A DNA stretch of 64,000 nucleotides from Ramazzottius varieornatus (GCA_001949185.1 BDGG01000001.1:4208629-4272628), one strand, 5' to 3'. Counted from the first letter of the stretch, positions 44,583 through 56,598 are shown. A program made the numbers and translations. The notes: generated from the sequence alone by a model not told the origin.

Positions 44583-46458
44583 TTAATGGATAGTGGCCAC
44601 CTTCATGCGATGTATAGCCAGGATGGTATTTACCGCTTTCTGCAATGGACAAACCAAGCTAAATTTATATTTCTGCTCTCGTTGCCAGTGTTTTATCAGA
44701 CGTGTATACCTGCCATCTTCGCCGAATAACAAAATGCTTTAGCTTGACTTTCGACAAGGCTTTGTTCTCATCGACATCGCCCTTTGTACCCGGAAGTAAG
44801 GAAGGTCTCCTGTTTGATGGTCGCTACAGAAGGGAGATCAGATTATTCCACCACTTTTTTTAACTTTTGAGTGAGTCCCGGACAACTTCAAGCATACCTT
44901 TAGCCATTTGTGGTTCAGACACTGAGCCGCGGTCATTCTTTTCCTGCAAGAAAAAACAGTCTTGTTGTTGTGGGCAAAACGAATGGGAGCCAACCGTCGG
45001 GGGTACTCACTCTGGCTGCTTCACAAGAAGCTTGGTTATGAAGTCTTTGGCATCATCGGAAATTGCATCGAAGCTTTCGTCGTTAAAGTCCCATTCGGCT
45101 TGTGTCACGTTGCTTAAGGTCTCTCCATCGTTGTCGCCCATGAACGGAGAGAGGCCCGACAACCTATGTGGAGGAGAGGATAACAGTAAGCCGATTCTGG
45201 GGACGCAAGATCGTGCAGCAAAGTCGGGTCAAAATTTTGGAAGTCGTAAAACTCTTTGATGGGTCATACAGAATGTAACAGATGACTCCCACGCTCCACA
45301 TATCGGTGGCAGGAGTGATGCGTTCAAAGTTGACCACTTCCGGTGCAACAAACTCCGGCGTACCGAACATGACTTTGACGTTGCTGTTGGGGTCGTAATG
45401 GCGAGCCAGGCCAAAGTCGATAAGTTTGATACGGTTGCTGTTTTGTGTCAAGCAGAGAATGTTTTCGGGCTTCTGTGGGAAAATAAACACGGAGAACAGT
45501 GTGTGCCATTGATACATTTGTTTACCGGAAGTGGAAAAAAGTGGGATGTGTGTTGATGTTAGTTACCATGTCCAGATGTATGACTTTCTGTCGGTGCATG
45601 AAATCCACGCCTTCGCATATTTGCCGCATAAAGATTGTGCAGACCTTCTCTGTCAGGATAAACTCATCGTCAATGACGCGCTCGAATAGTTCGCCGCCGG
45701 CAATGCTGTATGAGAAGATGAGGAGCAACGATTAATAGAAGAAAAAGTAGCGAGCCCAAGTCACAACATTCCCAAGAAGAGAAACCCATCACTAACAGCT
45801 CGGTTATGAGAATAATGTTGGAGCCGTCGTCGAAAGCGTCGTATAACTGCAACAGGCGCGGATGCTGCAGCTGGCACATAACAGCAATCTCGTTCTCTAC
45901 TTCTTTCCTCTCCTGAGGTTTCTTGATGTTGATCGTCTTTGCAGCCAGGATCTTCGAACTCGATTTCTCCCTACATTCACACACTGTCCCAAACTTCCCT
46001 CTGAAGCAATAGAATCCCAGATACGGTGCTGTTGGAAATGCTAAATATAATGCAGTACTCGTACGGTGAATGCGTACCTTCCAAGTTCCTTGTTCGGATA
46101 GATGTCATAAAACTGGTTCAATTTCCGCTCTTTGCAGTAGGTAACTTTTCGCGGATGAAAGGGGGGATCTTTCTCTGCAAATTAAATGGTAGAATATGCA
46201 AACATCACTTCAACGAGACTCGACTTTAGGGAGTTCGACAAACAGAACGTACGTTACTTCAAGTGGCGCATGGCTTCAATGTTATTGGCTGCAAGTGTGC
46301 GCTGCTTGAGATAAGTGTCTTTTTGCCGCTCTCTCACATAAAGTAGCCACGTGGGGTTACTGATCGTAGCTTTCAATTTTCTCTCATGCGAAGAAGTTGG
46401 AGGGATCTCGGAATGGCTTACCGTAGTCGGGCTCGGTCTCGTCGATCTTTTTGCTCAT
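44583..46458 (-). CDS. Myosin light chain kinase-like Ser/Thr kinase
   Basis: Nine exons: 46422-46458, 46078-46174, 45797-46000, 45567-45705, 45270-45472, 45011-45163, 44898-44943, 44710-44781 and 44583-44639, giving 335 residues. The kinase domain runs from the glycine loop ELGRGKFGTV through the ATP-binding lysine in AAKTIN, the catalytic loop HLDMKPEN, DFGLA and the activation segment GTPEFVAPEVV. HLDMKPEN is characteristic of the MLCK/titin/twitchin/DAPK kinases. After the domain, RMTAAQCLNHKWLK leads to a basic amphipathic tail (LKHFVIRRRWQKAVNTILAI), the expected calmodulin-binding autoinhibitory helix. The protein has no Ig or fibronectin domains of its own. A separate one-Ig gene lies just upstream on the same strand. 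Confidence 0.92.
46259..46310. mobile_element. Family A palindromic element, copy 8
   Basis: Arms TCAAGTGGCGCATGG and AAGTGTGCGCTGCTTGA around GTTATTGGCTG. The left flank contains GTTCGACAAACAGAACG. It lies in intron 1 of the MLCK-like gene. Confidence 0.8.
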
Positions 46459-47088
46459 CTTGAGTAACACACAAGAATGTGGGCCGCAGATCAACGTCAG
46501 GTCGACGTGGTGATGTGGGATTTCAGGAAAGTAGGTAACATTCCGGTTTGGGCGGAAGTCACGTATGAAATAGTGTCAAAATGTCTGGGGTAGGTATGTC
46601 CGTGTCTAGAAATGGCAAGACAGAAGCAGAAAGAAGGTCTAATAGAATGGAGGGAACTCTCAGTATACTGCAAAACAACAAGGTCAAACAGGAAGCCAAA
46701 GGGGCATGCAAGACGTGACGCTCTGCACACAAACTTTGTCTAAATGATGCTGCTTCACAGTGTGCGAGCGCGCTAAGGTTCTCTAACCACAGGAGAGTTC
46801 TTCAAGAAAGCACCGAGCATGCAGTTTCCGCCTTGGCCCACAAGAAGGCCAGAACGATACTAGCTCCTTCTCGCTCTGTCAATCTTTCTTGAAGCTTTCC
46901 GAAAGGAAGGCATTTGCCGGGTGAGAGTGTTACTAAATATAACCGCCTGGCTGCATGCGTACGAAACTTCGCAGTGTAGCAAGAAGGCTTGGCAGCACTC
47001 CGGAATTCTTATTTCATGGCTTGCAAAGTTTGACGCTCTGAATGCTCCTTCCACATTCCGTAATTGCTAGCTTAGCACTGGTAGAGCC
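46459..47088. other. Spacer between the one-Ig gene and the MLCK-like gene
   Basis: 630 bp separate the stop of the Ig gene from the start of the kinase gene on the same strand. No exon is supported. It would have to hold the kinase promoter if the two genes are independent. Confidence 0.4.
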
Positions 47089-48395
47089 TCAGACACCATA
47101 GTGACCGTACTCGTACTGCGGGGATTCGCAAGGGTACTTGTAGACCTTCAGTCTGGCAAGCTTGAACCTATATAGACGACCGATTATTTGGGAGCTGCTT
47201 GGGCAGTCAAAAAGAACAAGAATGTCATCTCAAGTGGCGCACGTTTTCACTGTCACTGGTCTGGAGGCCGCGCCACTCAAAATAGCCATCTTGTGCGTTG
47301 TGTCTGCCCAGTTCCCATTTCCGGTTGGGTCTGGAGCAAGATGTAACGCGCGTTCAGCTAGAGTACAGTATGGCAAGTGTATAATATAAAATTATTTTTG
47401 AGGCCATCAGTGTTTTTAGTACGTAGGAAAAACAGCTGTGTTCAATTTGCGGCCATTGACCGCGCATATTGCTTGTTTATGGCTTTTCTTAAATATTGCC
47501 TGGCTTTTAATGCTGTAGCAGGATTGATTTTACAGCAGAACCAGGACGACAACTTTGCACTTTCATAATTAGTGCCATAGTCGAAGACTCTTAATGATGG
47601 AGGAAGCTCTTCCTGGAACCAAGGCTGTATTACTGTGTGGTAAGATCTAATCTCATGAACATCAGTGTAAAAAATACCGCAAAGGTCCATACATACATTT
47701 AACCATGGCCAAACAAAACAAAAATGAGGAAACAGGACAGGAGAATGAGGACGCGGACTTTTCCGAAAATCTGTGTCAAAAGTACTGATTAGTAGCGCAT
47801 GTGGCTTCAATCTGTCGAAGGTGACGTTCTCGGTGAAGTCCCGCATTCCCCACTTCACTTGAATTGGGCCTTCATGGCTTCCGGCATGGCTTCTACCATA
47901 AGATCACACTGGCTTTCGGCTTTTCCGTGTTCGTTGGTGGCGACACATTCTGTGAAAGGAAGAATGTGAGGTTGGACCGTTCCAAGTAAACAAGCTCGAC
48001 TGGGTAACTTCCTCGCCCGAAAGAAGAACCAGGAACTCACTGTAAGTCGCATCATCATCCGCTGCCGATTCCACAAAGTTGAGCCCAACAGTTCCATCGC
48101 TTTCCTCAATTATATGAAGTTTGCTGTGTCTGGCGTCGACGATTACCAGGGGCTCGTCGTTCTTGAACCACTGAATTTTGGGCTTTGGGTTTCCGCTGAC
48201 CTTGAAAAGAGGGCTCTTCAGCTTTCTGGGCATACTTCGCCCACCAAACTAGCGACTCACATTCGAATAGAAGAATACAGCTTTCTGCAGAGCATGTTTA
48301 CATGCACTTACCTTTGCAAGGAATCGAGCACCACTCATCTCGATGACTTCCGACTTCTTGGGCGAAAGGTTCGATTCGAACTTTGGCGCGGACAT
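47089..48395 (-). CDS. Single-Ig (I-set) telokin-like protein
   Basis: Four exons: 48312-48395, 48041-48200, 47859-47949 and 47089-47167, giving 137 residues from MSAPKFESNLSPKK. The middle is one I-set immunoglobulin domain with the family blocks VSGNPKPKIQWFKNDEP, the first cysteine position replaced by FLAKV, and DDATYKCVATNEHGKAES near the second cysteine. There is no signal peptide, so it is intracellular, like the Ig modules of titin, twitchin and MLCK. The short C-terminus (KVYKYPCESPQYEYGHYGV) is unique to me. Its position directly upstream of an MLCK-like kinase on the same strand recalls telokin, the single-Ig product of the vertebrate MLCK gene. The 690-bp last intron holds a family A element. 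Confidence 0.8.
47229..47280. mobile_element. Family A palindromic element, copy 9
   Basis: Arms TCAAGTGGCGCACGTTTT and GGCCGCGCCACTCAA. The flanks GAATGTCATC and AATAGCCATC are weakly related. It lies in intron 3 of the one-Ig gene. Confidence 0.75.
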
Positions 48396-49000
48396 TTTGC
48401 GTGGGCGGACTATTCCAGACTGACAATACCAGGAAGGGATATTGGTATAGTTTGAGAATCTAGGGACCTTGTCAGAAAATCAACGTCTGGTACAGTTTTC
48501 CGAATGGAGCCGATGAGCCGGATGACTGAGTTGGCAAGACCTTTTAAGGCATATGCCAGGCTTATTTTCCGGTCTGTAACTTGGCTGTACTGGTGAACTT
48601 TCCCCTGCTATCATCTAGCTGCTTGTGCAGAAGACTTTGGTGGTAACTGGTAAGCTCCACTCTCTTGTGTACGCAAATGCGACACATCGAGCTACTTTTC
48701 CTCCGACTATTAATATCCAATGTGTTGATTCAGATTTTCGCGCTGATGAGTGGCGTGGAGAATTCTCGAGTCTTCTATCCACTGACACAGTAGTCGTAAA
48801 TTAAACCCCGCCGTAAAACGCATCACGGAGATCTGCAACCAATTACCAGCTCCCTATCGTAAACTAGTGTGACACAGAATTCGATCCTTAAATCAATGTC
48901 TATTAGAGAAGGGCGTTTCCAACGTGGGAAGCTAACCTATGTCGTGCAAGGGCCATGTTTCCGGGATGCCTACCGACGACCCAGAATTTTGGTAAATACT
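48396..49000. other. Intergenic between the ABCC gene and the one-Ig gene
   Basis: It holds the ABCC 3' end and the Ig gene promoter on the minus strand. No gene or repeat is seen. Confidence 0.5.
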
Positions 49001-52000
49001 TTAGTGAGCAGCATTCAAACTGGCTGCCAACATTTGAGAAAAGACACTATCAGACTTTGCTACAAGTTTAGCAGGTGTGTCATACTCCAGAGCTTTGCCA
49101 TTACCCACCACTAAAATTTTGTCATAACTTAGCACAGTGTTCAGCCGATGGGCGACGGTCAGTAGAGTACAATTACTAAAAGCTGTCCGTATGGTATCTT
49201 GCAGTAAAGCGTCTGTTCTAGAGTCGATGGACGCTGTGGCTTCATCCATAAATAGAATCTTGCTCTTTCTAAGGAGCGCTCTGGCCATGCAGATGAGCTG
49301 TCGCTCGCCCACTGAGAAGTTGGCTCCATTAGATTCCACCATGTACTCGAGACCATCGCCAAGTTGCGAGATGGTGTCACCCAAGTTGACGCGAGTTAAT
49401 GCTTCCCAAATTTCGTTGTCAGGATAGAAATCGAAGGGATCGAGGTTGTACCGCAGAGTGCCGGCGAAGAGTACCGGGTCCTGGGGAATAATGGAGAGCC
49501 GGCTTCGTAAGGAACGAATAGGAATGTTCTTGATGTCTTGTCCATCAATGTAGACGGATCCGCCCTCAATCTCCACCAGGCGAAACAGCGCGGAAGCGAT
49601 TGAGGATTTACCTGCAAGGAGGTACTCCTCATTGTTCATACCAAGAATGCTAAGAGAAGGCCTGGGAAAGGGATGAGTAAGTCGGGGTGCAAGCACCTGC
49701 ATACTTACACAAACCAGTAGACAAACAATTTCATTGTATGCAGGTGTATGAAAGACTGACGTACGTGTTTTCTCGTATCGTACCTGAGCCAGTTCGTCCC
49801 ACAATGCCAACGCGCTCTCTTGGCAGAGCCACGAAGGACATTCCCTTCAAAGCTGTCGGAAGCGCAGAGTTGTACCGCATGACCACCTCCTTTAGTTCTA
49901 GTTGTCCTTCCGGCGGCCACTCCTTGTTCACCTCCACTACGTCCTTACCGTCGACTTCCTGTGGGACCTTGTCGATGTACTCAATGACACGCTCGACCGA
50001 TGTGAACCGCCCTTCGGTTTCTAGTGCTAGGCGCACCGAGTACTGGAAGAGTCCGCTGAGCTGTATACAGTAAGAGAGAGCCAAGCCGGCATCGGCGGGC
50101 TGTATTGACCCTTCGGGAAGAAGTACGACTAGTAGGGCGGTGATGACGGAGAGGCATATGGTTAAAAAGTCCAACCGGACACCCAGCCATCGAATGGCGC
50201 AGTGAAAGCAGAAGATCGGGAAGGTGTTATCGTCCACGAAACCATCGTAACGTGTGATAAGGTCCGTGTATTTCCCATATGCCTAAAAGCACAAATGCAA
50301 CAAAGTATTACTATAAAATAATTTTGGTCCAAGAGATTTTTCCTTCCGGCTTACATGGATAGTTGACAGTCCGTTGACGGTGGAGGCCGCCAAACTGAGG
50401 ACCGGCGAAGTGGTTAGGTTTTCCAGTCGTTTGAAATCACGAACGCCACAGCGGAAGCATTTGCTCAGGCAGAGAAAGACTATCACCAGGATGAAGACAG
50501 CGATCAGTATCCAAGGAAAGACGATGGCAATTTGGATGACTGCGAAGAAACAGTAAAGACCGTTCTGGATGAAGATCTCGGACACGAAGGGGATTTGAGA
50601 ATCCACTTCGTCAACATCTTTGCAGAGTCGATTCAATATCCGCCCGGCTGAAGTCGTGTCGAAGAACCGAGTGGTGGCGTTCATTATACAAGCCAGAAGG
50701 TCGACGTGGAGCTTCGCTGCCGCGCCCAGAGTCACCTGAAAAGAATCCAAATTTACACCAGCACTAAAAATACAAAAATAAAGTATTCAAATATTGTTAC
50801 TACAGTAGAAATGTTCTGAACTAACCTTCGCGTAACCGTAAGATCTAAGGACGAAGATGGTGACGACGATCAGAATGATGCTACCGTAGACTATCGGGTA
50901 CCACGCGTTTTCTGCTTGCAAGATGATGTAACTTTGGACTTGGTAGGATCCATCACTCTGAGTGACGTTTTCTTTCTGGAACAAAAAGAGTCGGTGTGAG
51001 GCTCAAATTCACTGAATAATTATCGCTTACTATTGGAGACTCACGATGGCCGCACTTTTCAGCCAGAAACTCAACCACCACCCAGAAAACGTGTTGAGTG
51101 CCATGTTAGTTGCAAACGCGAAGAAGACTATACCGGTGAACCAGTACGGTCCGGCGGCCTTGATGTAGCGTTTATAGGTGGCGAACTTGATGGTACCCTT
51201 TCCTTGTTCCTCTGCGTCACCAGTCCCTACCGCCTTCTGCTCTTCCTCGATCAGGGCTACCGCTGCAGGCGCAGGAGTGACGGCTGTTGGTTGACTGGTC
51301 TTAGCCGCCGCAGCGTCTTCCATTCCTTTCCGGGCTTTCTTCATGGCCTGCACCATCTCCCAATAGACGCTTTTTTCTTCCTTGAGAAGCTGGCCGTGGG
51401 TACCGCGTTGGACTATTGTGCCACCTTTCAGAACGAGGATTTGGTCGCACTCTTCTAGGTATTGGATCTGACCACTGATGAGGAAAACGGTCATGCCTTT
51501 CTGCCGCAAGTAACCGTAAATACACCTAAAGGACACAGGATTTATTTTTTTCATCAACAACATCTTTGGTTGATTTCCCAAAAACTTTGAGAAGCCGGCA
51601 AAGAACACACGCTAAGATTGTTATATTAATACCAAGTGACGCACGTTTTCGGGGGTATTAGCTAGAAGCCTGCGCCACTTTATATACTGTAATAACCTTG
51701 TACGTTTCGTTTGCCGGCCCACCGGGCTATGATTTATTGCAGTCAAATTTTTTTGATTATTGATTTACTTGTCGAAAATAGCGGCCCCGACTCGCGCGTC
51801 CACGGCACTAAGTGGATCATCAAGCAACAGGATATCCCTGTTACTATACACCGCTCGAGCCAAGTTGATTCTTTGTCGCTGACCACCACTCATCGTCGAC
51901 CCACGTTCCCCAATGACACACTGGTCCCCACCCGAAAGTATGGTGAAGTCGTAGCTTAGGTTGCACACCGTGACCACTTCATTATAGCGCTCCGGTATGT

Positions 52001-55000
52001 AGGGTTCACCGAAGCAGATGTTGTCCCGGACTGTCGCGTTGATCAGCCAGGCTTGTTGGGGTACATAGGCAAGCATTCCGCGCATCTGAAATGTTCCGCC
52101 ATTGGAGTAGATCTGACCGAGTAGCCCGTGGAACAGCGAACTCTTGCCGCATCCCACAGGTCCACATATGCCGACCAGAATACCCCGCTTTACTTCAAGA
52201 GAGATATCGCGGAGTACTGGACCATGCGAATGGCTGCCTTTAAGTATGGCCGTTGTCAGAGTTGAAGCTATGGGCTTGACAGCTTGTGAGGTGTCGAAAG
52301 CAGACCAACTGAATGCGACTGCCTCCAGAAGGACGGCGGTGTTCGGGTCTTTGGTTCTCTGGATACTTCTCGCCACCGGCTTGATTTGAATAAATTTCTG
52401 CAAAAGCAAAGATATGGGATCCTGAAAACGGCAAACAGACTTGCGCGTCTATCTATGAGAGGTGGAAACTGGACGCGAAAAGATACCTGGATGCGTTCAC
52501 AAGCTACTTTCATGTGGGTAATGGGTACCCACGAGATGACAATTTGTCTGAGGCCTCCTGAGCCGATTATGTAAGAAATAATGATGTACGTAAACGCCTG
52601 AAAAATCATCGTTATCGTACACTGGCAACTTGTTTGCGTGAAGCAAGACCGACGCGGAAGTGGTCAACTCGAAGCACAGCAACCCAAGGCAAGGACCACG
52701 GATTAAACCAGGAACTTAAAAAGTGTTAATGCGAAACCCCGCATAGACAGAAGGACTGCATGGAAAGCGGACAAACAGAACTGCTGAACTGAGTAGAGTT
52801 TTCAATATAAAGCAAAAGAGTTCGAGCATGAAAGTAATGGGGCTTTCTCACCTGTATGCGGCGGCAAGAAGGCATGATTTCAGCGTAAGCTCGCAAGGCA
52901 AACGGCATCCCGTTGTATGCGCTTCTTGCAGAATAAAAAATAGTCAGCAGCGTGAAGGCCTACACCAAGCAGCAAATATAACCCTTACAAAAAGACAGAC
53001 GAAACGGTATATTTTCCCCAACAACACCGTGAAGCGACGAAAACCGCACATTGATAGAAACTGCCGAAAGACTATAAGCGCGAAACACCTACCTCCGAAG
53101 CGTCGAGTCTATTTCCCATTCCCATATGACTCAGGAAAGTAACGACGGCAGTAACTACAGGAACCAGCGGCGTCAGAGACAGGTTGACACTTTGCAGCCA
53201 GGACGTCATCTTGACTTCCTTCAGCTCTTCGTCGCGCATCTTTGTCACCTTGGCACAAAACGCTTCTTCCCAAGCGTACATCTTGATCAACCGAATGCTG
53301 TTTATCAGTTCTGTAATCAACGATATCTGTAAAACAAAAAGCCGTTCCGACATTTCCGTACGTATGTGCAAATAAGATTGAAGATCTTCGAAAGCATCGA
53401 CTCACCCGCTGGTCCGTGGCCGCGGCTCCTTTCCTTCGAAGACGCCCGAGGACCCTTGACAAACAGATCTACCGCAGAAAGCAATGCTGTTATCGCTACT
53501 CAGAAAATACAGTTCGAGACAAGCAAGAACTGAGAGCTCGGCAATCAAGAACGCCTCCAAGTGGCGCCCGTTGTCGATAATTACGGCTAGAAGCGTGCGC
53601 TACTTGGGAAAACGGTCTCGTCCGTATGTTTTTCAAGCTCCGTATTTTCACCTGTAGTGGGTAGAACAGAGTGAGAATGGAGGCGCCAACCAGCGCAATC
53701 CAGCTGAGAAGGTACACGGAGTATGCCGCACCGGCAATCATTAGCAAAGGCCCGCCGATGACTAAGACGCATTGTCGAATGGCGTCGAAAATTCTGGCGA
53801 CATCCGACGTGATGATGTTGATGATGTCGTTAGCGGACCCGGCTTGCGGAAGGTTCTTCAGCTCCAGGATCTTACGGTATATTATACCCATGCAGGCAGC
53901 TCGCAGTCGGATGGAGGTACGGTAGACCATTGCCCAAACCGTTACGAAAAGTATAGCTCTGAAATGCCAGAAAATAAATCGTTGCGGTTATTCGCTCACT
54001 TTGTGGGAAAGTAGTTCTTTGGCGCGTTACGTTGACGCGTACCGTACCGACCCACTTCACAACAAGTCAGGCCGAACACCAGCAGGATCCCGTAGTTCGT
54101 GGCGCTCAGTGAGGGTATCTCACTTTTCCTCAAGTTGGGATCGGCTATGTGGATCAGTTTGTTGACAAAGATAGTCTGTAATGCAAAGACCGGTGGTAAA
54201 GTATGAAGACTGAGCCTAAAAGTGGATGACTTCATGACAGTATCTCACCGGTACGAGGAAGCCGATGCCAAGGCAGACGGCGTATAATGCAGCCGACACA
54301 ATGATGCGAACTCTGCAGAACTTCCAGCACGCTCTGAAGAAGGACGCTTCTTTCTCACCTTTCTCTCTGAGTTCGCGTTTCCATATTCGCGTTAGCCTGT
54401 GAAACAATCAACCTTACAGAATACTTCACAAAATACGATGAACTGTTTGAAATCTCATACCGAACAGTATTCAGCTCACAGCTGTCAAACCGCGAGGTCT
54501 TCCACATGTCGTGGACTGTGATGCCTTTCCGGTAGGCCTTCCACATCAGACTGGTCAGCCATGAATACATCATAAAGCTGAAACATCCTATATTGTCCAG
54601 TTTGCTGTATTCGAGAGTTCTAAAAAAAGAGTCGAATGAGGTGTGTAGTATGTCCAAGAGTACGGCGGAACCGTTGAACATGGGGAAGGCCGGCAGTCAA
54701 TCTCGAGACGATCGTTATCTCAAGTGGCGCACGTTTTTAGCCAACAGCAGGGAAAACTGCGCCACCTATGGGGATCATCTCGACGTTGTTTGGCTGTCTC
54801 CCACAAGTCCGGTACTTACTCGTCCTGACAGCGATAAGGAACCAGACACCGAAGAGCCGGTGCAAATTTCGCACATCCGATCCGATGTTTGGGTCCAACA
54901 ATAAGTAGTTCCAGCTGGGTGTCTTCGCTTTCCCTAGGGCCATTTGCTTTGTACGTCACTTCTTTGTACGGCTCCTCGCCCTCGTCCAGTGGTTTCGGAA

Positions 55001-55067
55001 GAAGATGTCCCGAGGCATCCGTCAAACTATTAAGGCTTTCAACTCTACCCAGGTGGGAATTTTCCAT
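49001..55067 (-). CDS. ABCC-family full transporter, ABCC5/MRP5-like
   Basis: Exons: 54820-55067, 54461-54619, 54249-54396, 54048-54175, 53652-53958, 53406-53468, 53093-53326, then either 52852-52959 or 52487-52597, then 51769-52397, 51045-51525, 50826-50975, 50355-50735, 49784-50282 and 49001-49611. The product is 1381 or 1382 residues. NBD1 has Walker A GPVGCGKSS, signature STMSGGQRQR and Walker B ILLLDDP. NBD2 has Walker A GRTGSGKSS, signature ANFSVGERQL and Walker B ILFMDEATAS. Two six-helix membrane domains flank NBD1. There is no extra N-terminal TMD0, and the linker DNIGCFSFMMYSWL plus the sequence LETEGRFTSVERVIEYI fit the short MRPs, closest to ABCC5 (export of cyclic nucleotides and organic anions in known members). 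NBD1's D-loop region and both Walker motifs look intact. Four introns carry palindromic elements. Confidence 0.92.
49694..49746. repeat. Family B 53-bp element (perfect arms)
   Basis: Left arm CACCTGCATAC and right arm GTATGCAGGTG are perfect inverses, unit 53 bp. It lies in the last ABCC intron, inside the split Walker A codon region. Confidence 0.85.
51632..51681. mobile_element. Family A palindromic element, copy 10
   Basis: Arms CCAAGTGACGCACGTTTTC and AGAAGCCTGCGCCACTT around GGTATTAGCT. It lies in the ABCC intron after the NBD1 exon. Confidence 0.75.
52487..52597 (-). other. ABCC alternative exon, version b (37 codons)
   Basis: Bounded by TTTTTCAG and GTATCT, phase 0 at both ends. It starts AFTYIIISYI and ends KVACERIQ, encoding the last helix of the first membrane domain up to the junction KFIQIKPVARS. 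Confidence 0.85.
52852..52959 (-). other. ABCC alternative exon, version a (36 codons)
   Basis: Bounded by TTGGTGTAG and GTGAGA, phase 0 at both ends. It starts AFTLLTIFYS and ends MPSCRRIQ. It encodes the same structural segment as 52487-52597 with different sequence. Including both would add a seventh helix to the first membrane domain. Confidence 0.85.
53556..53608. mobile_element. Family A palindromic element, copy 11
   Basis: Arms TCCAAGTGGCGCCCGTTG and AAGCGTGCGCTACTTGGG around ATTACGGCT. The flanks GAGCTCGGCAATCAAG and AAAACGGTCTCGTCC fit the extended ends. It lies in ABCC intron 5. Confidence 0.8.
54719..54769. mobile_element. Family A palindromic element, copy 12
   Basis: Arms CTCAAGTGGCGCACGTTTT and AAAACTGCGCCACCTATG around AGCCAACAG. 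The left flank GACGATCGTTAT matches the family flank. It lies in ABCC intron 1. Confidence 0.8.
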
Positions 55068-56103
55068 TACACGAAGTTATCTTACGGAAAACCACGAAGG
55101 CAGTTCACTTCAAAATAAAATTCAGCAGTTCGTGAAACTAGGAACCATCCTTAGCGTTTTGCGGTCTTCATGAATTGTCATTTGAATTCGCCTGCTCTGA
55201 TAAAAATAGGGAGGCTGATACGCAAGCTAAAGTTCCAGCAACGATGCGATTAGCGGTTTGAATTTATCCGATCAAAGGTACGGTTCGCTCGGCAACAGTA
55301 GCGATATTTTATCGTTTCGCAAAAAGGCGGCAGGATTAGATTGGGGCCTCTTTCTGTGCTATCGTTCCTCTTCAGACTGTTGAAAGTTCACAGACTTCTC
55401 GGCACGATCCCCACGGCGACTGCTGCTACCTTTCCCCGAATCCCCACAACCCTTTTTCAACGGAACTTCAAGAGCCAATCGTGGCATAAAACCTTCCGTC
55501 AAGTTTCTACCTTTTCCGGGACGGAAAAATTCCGAAAAGGCACGCCTGATCTTGACAGATTGATGCGAGCATCGCGTCTCATTGTGGTGCTGGAGCCAGA
55601 AGAACTACGTTTTAGTGCAAATTTTAGTGGGTTACGCCCTTTAGCAGTGCGTAATCCGATCGCAAGATGTCACCAGTCAAAATGTCATCGAACCACGGTC
55701 AGAATCTCATGATCTTGCTGATAGATTAACTATATTGGAAGTCTGCATGGGTTTCAGTTTCCCAAAGGTATGGCGCATACGGCTCGCTAACGTAATACCA
55801 TCGGGCCGCTGAGTGAAATTTTCCCTCATTCTAAATAAATCACTCTCTCTTGGCATAAGGTGACGTTGAGTTAGTGGAAGAAAACGATCACTGTCGTCTT
55901 TCGTCCTCAGAGTGTCAGTATAAAGAAGAAGAAGAGACCCGAAAATCTTTGCTATCCATCAGGAAGATTCTTTAGTATGAGCTTTCGGCCTGGGTACGCG
56001 AAGGTTCGCGGTTCTGCAATTGCGTTCAACCGGGAAACTCGGAGCTACCTCGCTCGTCTTCGCGAATCCTTTAAGCGTATCAGGCTTTGAAATAATCTGT
56101 CTT
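55068..56103. other. Intergenic between the ABCC gene and the peptide precursor
   Basis: It holds the promoter side of both divergent genes. The open frame 55341-55712 shows no domain. No repeat is seen. Confidence 0.45.
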
Positions 56104-56598
56104 ATGATGCATCTCATTTCGATATTAATTCTTTTTTCAGGTTTGTTCGAGATTTTGCGATGTTTCAAACTGTATGCGTACCGTCGGTTTTTCGAGCTCC
56201 AAAAGTGCTTCCTATTCTAGATAAATCCAACTGTCTCTTTTCTTTTAGCAATTGCGAGAGCGCTTTCGACTTCCAATCAAGAATTGGAAGTGTTCCAGCC
56301 GTCGAACTCGGGATTCCCTCGTTTGAGTAGTGAATGGCACTTCCCGATAATGACGGGAATGTACGGTAATCCTCTGCGTTCCAACTTATTCCGGTACTTT
56401 GCTCTTCGAGCTCGGGTCCCCACTACGACAGCGAAGCCTCTTCGAGTTATGAGTCACCGAAGTGGTGCCACTTGGTACTTGGGAAAGCGAAGCTCAAAAT
56501 ACAGCTCGTATCTCGACAAGGCCGATCCACGAAAATGGCAAGCCTACTTCGCGAAGCGGTTCGGCTCCAGCAAATCTGCGCCTTGGTACCTAGGATGA
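56104..56598 (+). CDS. Candidate neuropeptide precursor with WYLG-ending peptides
   Basis: Two exons: 56104-56140 and 56249-56598, giving 128 residues. Splicing joins MMHLISILILFS to AIARALS, a good signal peptide that no single exon shows. The C-terminal third contains two WYLG sequences. The first is SGATWYLG followed by the dibasic site KR; the second ends the protein, after another KR, as FGSSKSAPWYLG and stop. Removal of KR and conversion of the Gly to an amide would yield two peptides ending in WYL-amide, with a 21-residue spacer peptide between. This is the plan of many invertebrate amidated neuropeptides. I do not recognise a named WYL-amide family. Confidence 0.7.

Noticed and set aside
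52487-52959. Reading the two ABCC exons as consecutive constitutive exons
   Set aside because: The frame would stay open, but the first membrane domain would gain an extra helix and a duplicated AFT...RIQ segment, which no ABCC structure has.
55341-55712. 123-codon plus-strand frame
   Set aside because: Basic, low-complexity and without a recognisable domain or splice context.
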